A stretch of DNA of 64,000 nucleotides from Eutypella sp. D-1 (Eukaryota; Ascomycota; Sordariomycetes; Xylariales; Diatrypaceae), in NCBI GenBank assembly GCA_023313575.1, contig JAJTTP010000003.1, positions 1,488,001-1,552,000 on the forward strand. The letters are read 5' to 3'. The notes below the pieces were generated by a model. It did not search any database. It was not told the DNA's origin and saw nothing but the letters and a program-made list of their open reading frames with translations. Position 1 is the first letter of the stretch. Each line of letters starts with the position of its first letter. Shown here one piece after another: positions 11,572-21,907 of the stretch. Made by a program: the position numbers and the translations under genes.

Positions 11572-14382
11572 TTAGATCGCAATCCTCTCCAGAGAGTAGG
11601 GGCCGACCTGTTGGCTTCTGAGATGCCCGGTCTCTCTGGCACTCCTGTCTACGATCTCGCCGCCCGAGACTACCTTCTGCGCCGATATCCTTTCCTTCCC
11701 AGTTTTAAGGCCAAGTGGCAGGGCCTCAGTGCCCGAATCGCGCACATGCAGGGGCACGGGCTTGATCGTATCGGCGGCAGCGGCGGCATCGGTGCGTGCC
11801 TGCTTCTCCACCGTCTGTCCGTATTTGACGACCTCACCGAGGATGCCGCGCAGGTAGACTGCCTCCTCAATGCCCTCAAGAGCGGCGCTGACCTCTAGTT
11901 TAAGCGCCGCGATGAAGTCGCTCGACTCATCACCGGCGAGGATGGCATCGTTCACCAGCCACCCGCTCGGCCCTATTGCGTCAATGCAGCGGCCGAGGAG
12001 GTCTGCAAGAAGCTTGACGATTCCGTCAGGCGGTGCGTCTAGATTCGGGTCCTGCTCGAAGTCGGTGGTATCTAGATAGCGTGATGTCCATGCGCCTTTG
12101 ACCAGCTCGACACGTAGTATGTAGACTAGTGATAGAATTTCCTCGGGCTTGAAGGTAGACCGGAGAGCCTTGATCATTGAGCCACTAGGGCAGTTACCGA
12201 GTTTAGCAAAGGCGGCGCTTAGGGCATCGCCACGAACGCCCGCGTCTCCTCCAAGGTACGACTCGGTCTTCTGTATTTGCTCCTCGAGCTTATCGAGCTC
12301 CATACCAATAATACCATTATCTGCTTCCTCGGATGTCCCATTGGTGATGAGTTTCGGCGGGTTCTGATTTCGGTCCTGGACTAACTCGAGACTCCTCATG
12401 ATGGTTCTCACCGCAAGTAGGAGTTCGACCGAGCCCAGTGTCGTAGCCGAGATATAAGCGCTCAGAAGAACCAAGGTGGGGTCTAGGTCGGCGAGTCTTG
12501 TGATTAGCTGCTCCGCGATGAAAGAGTCGGTTTTTGCAGTGTCATCCATGTTCAGTTTGAAGGAAGACTTGATATTGGAAAGTGTTAGATGCCCGGCATC
12601 AACGAGGTAATTGATGATGCTGCTCTGGGGCAATTGACAGACAAGCCGTGGGATCGTCTCGTCTTCCGGGAGAGCAGTGTTCCATTCAAAGGCCCGACTG
12701 ATTGCGTATAAGACCCATCTTCTGTCGGCATAAGGATATGTCATTCTGTTCTTTGGCCATTCCCAACGAGGAAGATTCTCCACAGCATCGGGGTCACCAC
12801 CATCTGTCTTCTGCTCAGGGGATGATTTGCTTTCTCGGACCACAACACCGAACTTGCCCGCTAGGAAAACCTCCAACCCACGTATGTCGTTCGAATTCAA
12901 TAGGTTGTTGGCAACTGATTCCTCGGTTGACCACTTCTGCCAGTAATCACCGCGGATGGAGCCTGGTAGGTAGTTCGAAAAAACGGACTTTGCTGGGGTA
13001 TCCTTCAAGGTCACGTCGTGGCCCCGGTATATTGCTGGCATACCACGGCCAATCGCATCAATGAGGAGGCCCTCAGCCCTTCGTTTCTTTGCCCGTGCCT
13101 TGGGTGCTTCCAATTGAATTGCCACTAGGTCAGAGTTGACAATCGCAAGGGCAAGTTCAAGGCGGGAGAAATAGGCAACCAATTGGACGCTTGATGAACT
13201 GGGGTCACCCTCGACGGCTTGTGACTGCTCTTCCAGTTCGAATGCCGTCGAGCTTTGTAGGGAGCGATACATGGGGTTATAGACACTAAGCTGGGTGCCA
13301 TTTGTAGCAAGCAGCGATGTCTTGCTTAACCGCAAGAATGAGGCAGCCTCGCCGATAACCATCACAGTCGACACTGTCGGTACACTGGTTGTTAGGTCGT
13401 ATGTGGTAAGGGTCTGGTCGTCAAGCTCCATGAGAGTTCCTGATAATGCGTCTAAATGATACGATGAAACGCCGCTGGCACGCCGTGACTGAATGTCGAG
13501 GGGGCCGGTATATAATACTGCAAGGCGTTGTAGGTTATTTGTTGTAGCTGGTGAGGATAAACCAACGATGTGAAGGCTGCGAATTTTCTGATCTCCAGTG
13601 CCATAACTCGAGATAAGTATGAGGAGCTCGGAATCAATCTTGTTCCCTATCCTCTCGGCCGAAAAGAGGCTAACAAGTTCCTCGTTACCCTTGAATACTC
13701 CTTGGATGATGTCGGATGTCAAGGCAGAGCAGCAGAATTCGATGCGGAAATTTTCCGTCGAGGTTGGGGTACCATGGGATCCCTTGGAGTTGTCGGCAAT
13801 ACCTTTGCAGAGCGTCTTGGCGGGCGCATCCCATTTTTTCTCAAGTGATTCAATATCGAGACCGACGATCTCGCCATTATCGCGAACAATAACGAGCTCT
13901 TCTCTAGCGATATTGGTGGCAGCGTCTGCTTCGTTGAGTAGAATTTTGAGAGGAGCAAGGTATGTAACCGCTCCTCCAGAACTGAGGTTTGCCGACTTGG
14001 TGTTGGAGATTGTTTCACCCGAGCTGACTACTACATCTTTGAAGAAAGTAACCTTCTGAGAAGGACCCTCACGAGTAGAAATATATGTGAACCGTGAAAT
14101 CTCTTTACTCTCAGGATTTCTCTGTCGAATGGAGCTGGGGGCGCAAGTGAGACTGGACTGAGGAGGAATTGGATAAGACGTGATAAGTCTTGCGGATGAG
14201 GCCTCGTAGATGTTAATCGAGTCGCCGTCGGTGCCTATAGCCAACTCTGTCCTTTTTCTCTTCTTCGAGCCAGGCGCTGATCCATAGACTTCGTTGACAA
14301 CATAGCGACCGGTGGTTGGGTCAAGTGGGCGTGGAAGCGAGGTTAGCACATAAGGCTTCTGAATTTGGAAATGAGAAGCCAT
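11572..14382 (-). CDS. UTP8: Utp8-like U3 snoRNP / small-subunit processome protein
   Basis: A single exon of 936 residues. I chose the start at 14382 (MASHFQIQKPYVLTSLPRP) because this is where family similarity begins. An in-frame ATG 60 bp upstream adds a segment with no similarity. The N-terminal 450 residues look like the Utp8 beta-propeller: GRYVVNEVYG, the basic KKRKRTELAIGTDG, then INIYEASSARLITSYPIPPQ. The C-terminal half is mainly helical, with Leu/Ile-rich segments ending about residue 930. In yeast, Utp8 belongs to the t-UTP/UTP-A subcomplex, which binds nascent pre-rRNA in the nucleolus and supports 18S maturation; it has also been linked to tRNA export. The length suits filamentous-fungal members. 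The gene shares a 931 bp promoter region with Elg1. The family call rests on recalled sequence patterns. Confidence 0.8.
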   Translation of the reverse strand: MASHFQIQKPYVLTSLPRPLDPTTGRYVVNEVYGSAPGSKKRKRTELAIGTDGDSINIYEASSARLITSYPIPPQSSLTCAPSSIRQRNPESKEISRFTYISTREGPSQKVTFFKDVVVSSGETISNTKSANLSSGGAVTYLAPLKILLNEADAATNIAREELVIVRDNGEIVGLDIESLEKKWDAPAKTLCKGIADNSKGSHGTPTSTENFRIEFCCSALTSDIIQGVFKGNEELVSLFSAERIGNKIDSELLILISSYGTGDQKIRSLHIVGLSSPATTNNLQRLAVLYTGPLDIQSRRASGVSSYHLDALSGTLMELDDQTLTTYDLTTSVPTVSTVMVIGEAASFLRLSKTSLLATNGTQLSVYNPMYRSLQSSTAFELEEQSQAVEGDPSSSSVQLVAYFSRLELALAIVNSDLVAIQLEAPKARAKKRRAEGLLIDAIGRGMPAIYRGHDVTLKDTPAKSVFSNYLPGSIRGDYWQKWSTEESVANNLLNSNDIRGLEVFLAGKFGVVVRESKSSPEQKTDGGDPDAVENLPRWEWPKNRMTYPYADRRWVLYAISRAFEWNTALPEDETIPRLVCQLPQSSIINYLVDAGHLTLSNIKSSFKLNMDDTAKTDSFIAEQLITRLADLDPTLVLLSAYISATTLGSVELLLAVRTIMRSLELVQDRNQNPPKLITNGTSEEADNGIIGMELDKLEEQIQKTESYLGGDAGVRGDALSAAFAKLGNCPSGSMIKALRSTFKPEEILSLVYILRVELVKGAWTSRYLDTTDFEQDPNLDAPPDGIVKLLADLLGRCIDAIGPSGWLVNDAILAGDESSDFIAALKLEVSAALEGIEEAVYLRGILGEVVKYGQTVEKQARTDAAAAADTIKPVPLHVRDSGTEALPLGLKTGKERISAQKVVSGGEIVDRSARETGHLRSQQVGPYSLERIAI

Positions 14383-15313
14383 TGAGATGAGATTAAAGGG
14401 CTTCGTAGCCGAGAGTAGCCCAGTGCGACACCCTGTTACCACGGTCGAAGTTGTTCTGAAGGCCTATATGATGGAGAATGGGAAACAGTTAGCACATTGC
14501 AGTGTTTTTCTGCTTGTTTTCTTGATATCAAATATCAGTTGAAGATCTCAGAGGGAAAGAAAAAAAAAAGTTATCGGTCTTAGACAAGGGAAGCTCCGAC
14601 AGTGGGGGCGCCTATCTACAAATGGATTAGTTCTAACTTGATAGGCAGATTGAGTGAGTGGGACTGGATTTGGACTGTCCAGACTGTGGGGTCATAATAG
14701 GCTAGGTATGTACCTAGGTAGCTTCCAAGGTTGGTGCTTGGTAGGTACTTAGGTACAATAGTTATAGGTGGAACTTTTACTTTTAATGGCAGTCGCGTTA
14801 ATAACTACCTACCTAAGCAGTCGCGACGCGATTCAATAAAGTGGTTCAGTCAGAACAAGAAGTAGTTACCCTCTTGGCTTAGCATCATCTACCACAGTAT
14901 CAATGCCCACTGAATGGTGACTTTCACATTATTTCATTCATACTTGTGATGACCAATTCTCACTTCTCACCAACATTTTCAACGACTCCGTCCATTTCTG
15001 ATTATCTGATCCTCTGTGAAAGGGTATTTGTTACGTTGACCTTATACCATCATTCAACCTGGTTCACAACTACTTTTACCGCATTGACGCAGGCACAGGC
15101 AGATACGAAAGTGCAACCTTGACGCGACCTCAACCTGACCTCGACCTGACCTCGACCTGACCTCGACCTTGACCTTCCAAACTCCATTCATTTTATATCC
15201 CTTTAGCCTTTTTGCTGTATTGCAGGTTTGGTACCTTATAGGCGACTGCCGTGCTCGTCACCCGATGAACGGTCCCCCAACCACTCCTTTTCGGCCGGCC
15301 TCTTATCTTTGCG
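14383..15313. promoter_or_regulatory. Divergent promoter region between Utp8 and Elg1
   Basis: This 931 bp separates two divergent start codons and must contain both promoters. It holds a poly-A run near 14561-14570, a cluster of TACCTAGGT/GTAGGTACTTAGGTAC-type motifs at about 14700-14760 with ACTACCTACCTAAG near 14804, and an 11 bp tandem repeat at 15134-15166. I cannot point to individual factor sites with confidence. Confidence 0.5.
15123..15170 (+). repeat. 11 bp tandem repeat in the Elg1 upstream region
   Basis: Three perfect head-to-tail copies of CCTGACCTCGA occupy 15134-15166. Imperfect half-copies lie on both sides (CGCGACCTCAA before, CCTTGACC after). The array ends about 145 bp upstream of the Elg1 ATG, so it is probably in the 5' UTR or core promoter. 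Confidence 0.85.
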
Positions 15314-18300
15314 ATGGCCGAAGAGGTGCGAGTTATCGATGCCAGCAATAAGAAAGTCCACCCTTTCTTCTTCCCAGCGAAGGCTTTACCGAGACATACC
15401 AATGAAAATGTAGTAATGCCGATTACTCCTGAGTCATCCTGCGGATCAACGTCTGACAAGGTCCTGGAGAATATGGATGACAATGCCGGGCATACTACTG
15501 AAGGGGCAAATGAAGGGGCAAATGATACCTTGAACCCGAACCTCGAAGAGCGCAGACGAAAGCGCCGCAAAACAGAACCAATTTCAGTCAACTCGAAGCC
15601 AACCACCCAGAGTGGTCGCCAAAGGGGAAGGCCAAGAAAGTCTGCTGGTGCAAATATTCTGAACCATCTCAAGCCAAAAGAGGACTCGTCTGCAGGTGCG
15701 TCTCTATCAGTAGAGAGTACCGATGGTCCAGCCTTCGACCTTGACCCTAATTCCATAGAGGCACCGAACCCTACAACAGCACCCGAGATAGTTCCAACTC
15801 CATCAGCCACGGTGGCCAACAATACCGAAACCGCCCCTGAGCCTACTCAGTCGACTTCTAGTCCGCCTAAAAAGCTGCTCAAATTTAATCCTAAAACTGG
15901 TACTATCGGCTCACCCCCAAAGCCCCAGCTACCTATCATGGCCGATGTAGTCCCCAAGAAACGTGGCAGGAAACCCAAGAGATTCGTCGTTCCTCTTCGT
16001 TATGGCGAGGATCTAGAATCACGCATGCGCATTGGTCACAAGATTGATGCTATACTTGGTGACATAAACGAAACTGCATCGATGGCGAAAGATGTGCAGA
16101 CTGCCGAGACCGATGAGCGGGAGCGATCACAACCAGAAACTCCAAAGAAAGTCTCTCCCAACAGATCCTCAAACCAGAAAGCGAAACCCATCACCCCAAC
16201 GAAACCTACACACCCATTCTTTCTTGGCAAAAACGAGCAGGGTACGGAAGCAACAATTCGGGAGAAAAAGGACGCCGTAGAAAAACCGCCTAAGCGCCAG
16301 ACAATATTTACATCAACACCTTGTTCCCCCCGGAAGTTTCATCCAACGTCTCAAAAGACCAACCTCCCCCAGTTTGGTCAAAAATCCGGTGGCCTGAAGA
16401 TTCCAGGGGCAAAACATCCTGCTTGGCCTTGGAAAGGGATCTCGCATGTTCGTGGGGATGAGCAGTCCCTTCACCTTAGTGTAAACGGAAATGCTGTGCT
16501 TCCTACTGGCAGGAGGAAAGCGAAGAGAAGGGCGGTTGAAGTGGGCATGATGGAGTCAGTCCTACAGCAAGCAGGCGCCCACCTCAACATATCCTCGTTA
16601 GCCAGGCAACTGGAAGATCTTAATGCTGACGACTTTCAACCGCCAAACCCACTCCTGCGAATCCCCACAAGGCACTTCGAGAGTGGAAAATGGCTGCAAG
16701 CTAGAGTCGCTCCTCATCTACACACAAGAGCCAGCACCTCGAAAGTCCATTCCGCCATTTCCCAGGCGTACGACTCTCTTCGCTCCACGTTGTCTGCATT
16801 TGACAGAGCGACGTGCGAATCAAGCACCTGGGCCCAAAAATACGCTCCTTCGTCTGCCTCACAAGTACTCCAGAACGGGCGTGAAGCCGAGCTTCTACGA
16901 GATTGGCTCGCGACGTTGAAGGTACAAGCTGTGGATACAGGGTTAGCGGATGGGTCAAAGACTAAGCCTGTCTCTGGTCCGCCAAAGCGTGGTCGTAAGA
17001 AGCAGAAACTTGATGGGTTTGTTATCTCTAGTGATGAGGAAGAGATGGACGAAATCTCCGAGGCTGAAGATGGCTGGGCTCCAAGCACTAACTCCAGAAC
17101 TTCACAGAAGACCGTGGTAAAATTGGCCCCTAAGGGTGGGAGCCGATTAACCAACGCCGTTCTTCTCAGCGGCCCACACGGCTGTGGCAAGACGGCAACG
17201 GTCTATGCTATCGCTAAGGAGCTCGACTTTGAAGTATTTGAGCTTAGTCCAGGATCTCGGAGGAACGGCAAGGATATAATAGAGAAAGTGGGCGATATGA
17301 CACGAAACCACCTTGTTCAACACCAGCAAAAGGGCGATGCTCCAACAGCTGATGACACCGATGAACAGCTGACCCAGGACCTGAAATCCGGGAAACAGGG
17401 AATGATGACAAATTTTTTCAAACCTAACGCTTCGACCCAGACCCTGAAGCCGAAGAAGTGCTCAAAGACTCACACCAACCAGCAACAAGCACCACAGGAA
17501 TCCGGCGTCGCTGCAGCCAAAAGCCAGAAACAAAAGCAATCTTTGATCTTGTTAGAGGAAGTGGACGTCCTTTATGATGAAGATAAACAGTTCTGGGCGA
17601 CGATCATAAGTATGATTTCTCAATCGAAACGACCTTTCATTATGACGTGCAACGACGAGAATCTAGTACCGATACAGAGCCTCACTCTTCACGGTATTTT
17701 CCGATTCTCACAGCCTTCGAAGGAGCTTGCTGTTGACAGGCTGATACTCATTGCTGCGAATGAAGGTCACCTGCTCTCCAGACATGCCATCGAAACATTA
17801 TACGATTCTCGCAACCAAGACCTTCGTGCTTCAGTTAACGAACTCAATTATTGGTGTCAATTCGGAGTGGGTGACCCTAGAGGCGGTTTCGACTGGTTCT
17901 ATCGAAGATGGCCAGAGGGCAGTGATGTTGATGAGGAAGGAAACACTATCCGCGTCATTAGCGAGGGCACATATCAGACAGGTATGGGTTGGCTCGGACG
18001 TGATGCTGTCACTAGCACATCTTCCTCGCGCTCCATTGAAGAGGAGCTGCAGCAACAAACCTGGCATAATTGGTCCCTTGACTTGTGCAGCTCCGGGCAA
18101 TCTGAGATATTCGCCAATGCTACCCCTGGTGAGAGCTCGCCTCAAGGCCGCCTTGCCCTCCTCAAAGCGTTCGACGAGTATAGTAGTCAGTTGAGTGATG
18201 CTGACCTTTGCTCGTCCGGAGCATTTGCGGAACTAAATGAAGTAAAAATGGATACTTCCCTTCCAGCACTACCCAGCAAGATCAAGGAGGACTTTGTGAT

Positions 18301-18964
18301 TGGCCAGCAAGTCCTAGAAGTTTCGCCCTTATCTAGGTACGACACTGTCAGTGCAGATATCTCTACCACTATGAGAATTTATGCTCGATCACAGCTTCGA
18401 AATCTTAAACAGTTTCCAAACCAAGACAGTCGAGCTATCCCAAGGCCACTTTGCGAGCCGCAGGCTCTACTCGCGATAGAGCAAGATTTCAAGGATAGGC
18501 TAGAACCAGATCCGACTATTACGCGATTTGATTACAGTGTCGCGTTCGACCCCTTGGCAACATCTGAGAAGACTATGGCTGGAGGTTATCTCGACCCGTC
18601 CGTGTTTGATCGGACTATGAAGCTGATCACACTCGACGTCGCCCCCTACATCCGAAGCATCGTCTCGTATGATCAGCAGCTTCAGAAAGAACGACTCCTC
18701 CGCAGCAATCTAATCAGCGAGGGTGGGACAGCAGGGAAGAAGCGCATGCGAAATACACGAAGCGCCTACTCAGCAATGGAAGGAGGTTCCAGGGCGAGCA
18801 CAAGGAGAGAGAAGTACTTCTCTGCAGATATCAACCCGCACCTCGTTATGCAGACGGGAGGAGACGGGTGGGGTGCACTGACAGCTCGGACCCCGGAGGA
18901 ACAGGCAACTGCCAGGAATTCTAGACCGAGTTCCATAGGGAGCGTCGATGAAAATTCCGACTAG
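15314..18964 (+). CDS. ELG1: Elg1/ATAD5-type RFC-like AAA+ PCNA unloader, large subunit
   Basis: A single exon of 1216 residues starting at MAEEVRVID. The N-terminal 400 residues are disordered and basic, with AT-hook-like motifs (RGRPRK about 104-109, KRGRKPKR about 216-224, later KRGRKKQK). HPFFF occurs at 16-20 and HPFFL at 300-304. A TWAQKYAP block precedes the AAA+ core. Walker A is GPHGCGKT at 620-627 and Walker B is LILLEEVD at 744-751. The Walker B form and the long insert between the two Walker motifs are typical of Elg1/ATAD5 rather than Rfc1, Ctf18 or Rad24. The insert carries QGMMTNFF (695-702), a textbook PCNA-interacting peptide. The protein should pair with Rfc2-5 to unload PCNA, including SUMO-PCNA, from replicated chromatin in the nucleus. 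It is divergent to Utp8. Confidence 0.9.
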   Translation: MAEEVRVIDASNKKVHPFFFPAKALPRHTNENVVMPITPESSCGSTSDKVLENMDDNAGHTTEGANEGANDTLNPNLEERRRKRRKTEPISVNSKPTTQSGRQRGRPRKSAGANILNHLKPKEDSSAGASLSVESTDGPAFDLDPNSIEAPNPTTAPEIVPTPSATVANNTETAPEPTQSTSSPPKKLLKFNPKTGTIGSPPKPQLPIMADVVPKKRGRKPKRFVVPLRYGEDLESRMRIGHKIDAILGDINETASMAKDVQTAETDERERSQPETPKKVSPNRSSNQKAKPITPTKPTHPFFLGKNEQGTEATIREKKDAVEKPPKRQTIFTSTPCSPRKFHPTSQKTNLPQFGQKSGGLKIPGAKHPAWPWKGISHVRGDEQSLHLSVNGNAVLPTGRRKAKRRAVEVGMMESVLQQAGAHLNISSLARQLEDLNADDFQPPNPLLRIPTRHFESGKWLQARVAPHLHTRASTSKVHSAISQAYDSLRSTLSAFDRATCESSTWAQKYAPSSASQVLQNGREAELLRDWLATLKVQAVDTGLADGSKTKPVSGPPKRGRKKQKLDGFVISSDEEEMDEISEAEDGWAPSTNSRTSQKTVVKLAPKGGSRLTNAVLLSGPHGCGKTATVYAIAKELDFEVFELSPGSRRNGKDIIEKVGDMTRNHLVQHQQKGDAPTADDTDEQLTQDLKSGKQGMMTNFFKPNASTQTLKPKKCSKTHTNQQQAPQESGVAAAKSQKQKQSLILLEEVDVLYDEDKQFWATIISMISQSKRPFIMTCNDENLVPIQSLTLHGIFRFSQPSKELAVDRLILIAANEGHLLSRHAIETLYDSRNQDLRASVNELNYWCQFGVGDPRGGFDWFYRRWPEGSDVDEEGNTIRVISEGTYQTGMGWLGRDAVTSTSSSRSIEEELQQQTWHNWSLDLCSSGQSEIFANATPGESSPQGRLALLKAFDEYSSQLSDADLCSSGAFAELNEVKMDTSLPALPSKIKEDFVIGQQVLEVSPLSRYDTVSADISTTMRIYARSQLRNLKQFPNQDSRAIPRPLCEPQALLAIEQDFKDRLEPDPTITRFDYSVAFDPLATSEKTMAGGYLDPSVFDRTMKLITLDVAPYIRSIVSYDQQLQKERLLRSNLISEGGTAGKKRMRNTRSAYSAMEGGSRASTRREKYFSADINPHLVMQTGGDGWGALTARTPEEQATARNSRPSSIGSVDENSD

Positions 18965-20590
18965 GTCATAAGCCATGGCAGGGTTGAAGGCGCTACAAAT
19001 GGCATCATGCGTATCTCGTCACAGTATATAGGTCAATGGCTCACAACTGCTAACTACCGATAACCTGGTGCTGAACTGGCCATGCATCAAATGTGGTCGT
19101 TTGTATCGTGTGTGAAGTTTTTGTCAGCAACATGATCACAGCTTTTCCAGACTCACCCCAGTAAGAATAAGCCAGCTTGTAAAGGGTCGGCTGCCAGTTG
19201 TAACTCAGGCCATGCAAGGCCCAGCAGCCATACCCATCGCTTCCACTCTAGGAACCTAAAACAAACCACTTAACATTTAGGACATTATCGCTGCTAGAAT
19301 GTATCTCATGAAGCGGGCGACTGGCCCTTAGGTAGTCAACCCGCCCGCGTGCTGCGACGGTGGGTAACGGCAACCAGTGAAACGAGGTAACGCCGGCTTA
19401 TACCGCGGGCGGGTAACGCGCGGGTTCTGGGGAGCCACGGTGAGGGGGGGCCGCAAAATCAGGAAACAAGGTAAATCCATCGCCTGCCTACACCGGGAGC
19501 GGGGGCGGTCACGGCCCGGACGAAACGTACTACGCATACGCGGTAAACACGCAACCGCAGCACAAAGCATGCGTAACCTAGTAGGGAACCGGGGAAGTCG
19601 TGCATCGGTATGATATAGTGGAGAGCTACGACGTGACACAGCTGATTGGCGCCACGAAGACGACCCCTCCCTCTAATCTTTTTCCCCATAAGGAGCGATA
19701 TGTGTGCAACGCGAGTACGGGATACTGTCTCTTGCCCAATGAGGGGGGCGAGTCGTTGGGTATGAAGCCGTACTTAGAATTGGAAGAAGGCCTCGTCTTT
19801 CCCTTTGTAGATTAGGTAGTTGTGGCTCTAGGTGTGAATCGTTGAGACCCGACGCCCCGGAATTCTTCTGGAAAACGCCAAGCATATAGGTCAAATGATC
19901 GATTTGATACGTAGGAAAAAATTGGCTGCGAGATATATGTATGGTTCAGCTTCTCTCTCAGTAACCGAGTGCAGGCCCCCGACAATTGCCGGGATACAAC
20001 ATCAACGAAGACGCACGCCTTGTCGGACGAAAAAGACATTTTATTACCAGAAGGGTATTGATCGTACGAACGGACTCGCCACTGGTAATCCATGAGACGA
20101 GAGCGAAAGCCATTGGAAGAAATGCATACTGGCAAACCAGCGACTTGGTGCCTTTAGAGAACTCTGGCCCTGGCAAATGTTCAGGCACCATTAGTGGTCA
20201 ATTCATAACTACCGGTTCCGGAGATTGGGGTTTACGTGACCAAATCATTCGGGGGTTGGGATAATACTCGGAATTGGGTGACTTCGGTGTCCGGAACTCC
20301 TAGATAACTGACGACAACCCCTCAATCTGCGCCGCGCCGCCGCGAATCCTTCCCTGTCGTTTCTCCTTACCGCCACTTTACACGTATACACACAGACCAC
20401 ATCTCCCCATCGGGGACCCCGCCGAGTTGCATAAGCCTGGGTAAGAAAAAAGTGAGAGACGAAAAAAAAAAAAGCTCCACGGGTCTAACGGAGCTGGTGC
20501 CTTAAAAAATATTGTTCCTCTATCCTTAACTCACCCCGAAATCGCGCATGCCAGTCGTACAACCCTAACACGACGACTGCTGGAAGAACA
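18965..20590. other. Intergenic region
   Basis: This 1.6 kb lies between the 3' end of Elg1 and the next gene, which is on the same strand. A GC-rich stretch (about 19330-19560) opens several overlapping frames on both strands with no protein-like features. The last 150 bp, with a poly-A run near 20463 and CT-rich sequence, is the likely promoter/5' UTR of the downstream gene. Confidence 0.5.
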
Positions 20591-21907
20591 ATGCACCGCT
20601 TCAACAAAAACTACGGCGGCGAGAGTGGGCACGGCTACAGCGACTCCTTCTCGCGGTCGCGGCCGCAGTTCTCGCCGTCGGACGTCGAGGACGACACCTC
20701 GGGCGACGAGAGCTCGTCGTCCGCGTCCTCGTCCGCGGAGCCGCTCCCCACGCCCTCGCGCTCGCCCTCTCAGTCGCGGTCCCCGTCCCTGCGGGCCCGG
20801 GCCGCCGCCACGAAACCCAGGGATGCCTCGCGGACGCGGACGACGGCGGCATCCCAGCTGCTAAGGCCCCAGCCACTGCGCATCAGCAACAGCCGGGGAA
20901 TCGTTCCCCGCGCTAGACGCAGCCGAAGCCGCAGCCGCGCCCGTAGCCCCTCCATGAGGAGGCTGCCGCCCCCGTATCCGCCCTCCGCCTCCCCGTCGCC
21001 TTCGCCACCGCCGGCCAACAGGAGGAGGAACCCGACCCAGCCCTTCGGCGGCGCCGAACGATTACCGGCGACAACGGCGACGACGACGATGACGACGATG
21101 CCGCGCGAGGTGGTCCCGGCGAGGACCACTACCCCGGCTCGGTCTGCGGTAGAAAGAGCGGAGAGGGGCGGCGATGACCGTGATCGCCGGCGACGTAGTA
21201 CCAGGGAAAAGGCGGATGATCGAGAACGACGACAACAACAACAGCAGCAGCAGCAGCAAAGGCAACATCAGCGCGTGTCGGCCACGGAGGAGGAGGGGGA
21301 GGGAGAGAAGAACGAGAGCATGTTCAAGGGCGAGGGCCTGAAGACCTCGCTCGCGTTCCTGGGCACCGTCGCCGCGGCCGCGTACGCCGTGCACAAGGCG
21401 ATACCGATGATATTCGGCGACGAGGAGAGCGAGAAGGATAAAGAGAAGGAGAAGAAGGCAGGGGAAACGACCTTTGGGGCTCGGGCTCGAGAAAGTAGTG
21501 GGGCAGCCGGCGAGAGGGAGCGGGAGCGGGGCAGGGACTGGGGTCGCGAATACAACGACAACTACCGGTGGCAGCGCCATCCTCCACAGGCCCAGCAGCA
21601 ACAACAGCATCAACAGCAGCGAGACCGTCGTGCCACAGATGCGGACGTTCTCATTATCGAGGAGAGGTTCCGCGCTCGGCCGCCCGTGGAGCGGAGGCAA
21701 CCCCCGCCGACGTACGATGAGGGGAGGAGAGGGGAGTCGGGGATGTTCGTGGACCGCCGGTCGGTCCCCGCCAATATGCGGCCCAGGCGGTATGAATTCC
21801 TCCAGGACGACGACGAGCTCGACGAGTTCGTCCTGCACGAGGACCACCTCATGAGGGGCCAATCCCTGAGCAATAGGGGCGGAAGTCTAGGCGGTCCTAG
21901 ATGGTAA
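20591..21907 (+). CDS. Low-complexity hypothetical protein with polyQ tract and one hydrophobic segment
   Basis: A single 438-residue frame. Residues 1-160 are rich in Ser, Arg and Pro (RS dipeptides, SRSRSRAR, then a Pro-rich run). Thr/Arg-rich sequence follows, with a polyQ tract of nine Gln near residue 215. Residues about 250-275 (KTSLAFLGTVAAAAYAVHKAIPMIFG) form the only hydrophobic segment, flanked by acidic/lysine repeats, and could be one membrane helix or an amphipathic anchor. The tail carries another Gln-rich run and an acidic stretch (FLQDDDELDEFVLHEDHL). High GC opens frames on the opposite strand as well. I chose this one because it starts after a plausible leader, spans the whole GC-rich block and ends just before an AATAATAAAG poly(A)-like signal. 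I recognise no named family. Confidence 0.65.
   Translation: MHRFNKNYGGESGHGYSDSFSRSRPQFSPSDVEDDTSGDESSSSASSSAEPLPTPSRSPSQSRSPSLRARAAATKPRDASRTRTTAASQLLRPQPLRISNSRGIVPRARRSRSRSRARSPSMRRLPPPYPPSASPSPSPPPANRRRNPTQPFGGAERLPATTATTTMTTMPREVVPARTTTPARSAVERAERGGDDRDRRRRSTREKADDRERRQQQQQQQQQRQHQRVSATEEEGEGEKNESMFKGEGLKTSLAFLGTVAAAAYAVHKAIPMIFGDEESEKDKEKEKKAGETTFGARARESSGAAGERERERGRDWGREYNDNYRWQRHPPQAQQQQQHQQQRDRRATDADVLIIEERFRARPPVERRQPPPTYDEGRRGESGMFVDRRSVPANMRPRRYEFLQDDDELDEFVLHEDHLMRGQSLSNRGGSLGGPRW

Noticed and set aside
21062..21862. 266-codon frame on the minus strand opposite the polyQ protein
   Set aside because: It is the mirror of repetitive GC-rich codons: poly-Leu from CAG repeats and Arg runs. 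The plus-strand frame has the start, end signals and mixed domain structure of a gene.
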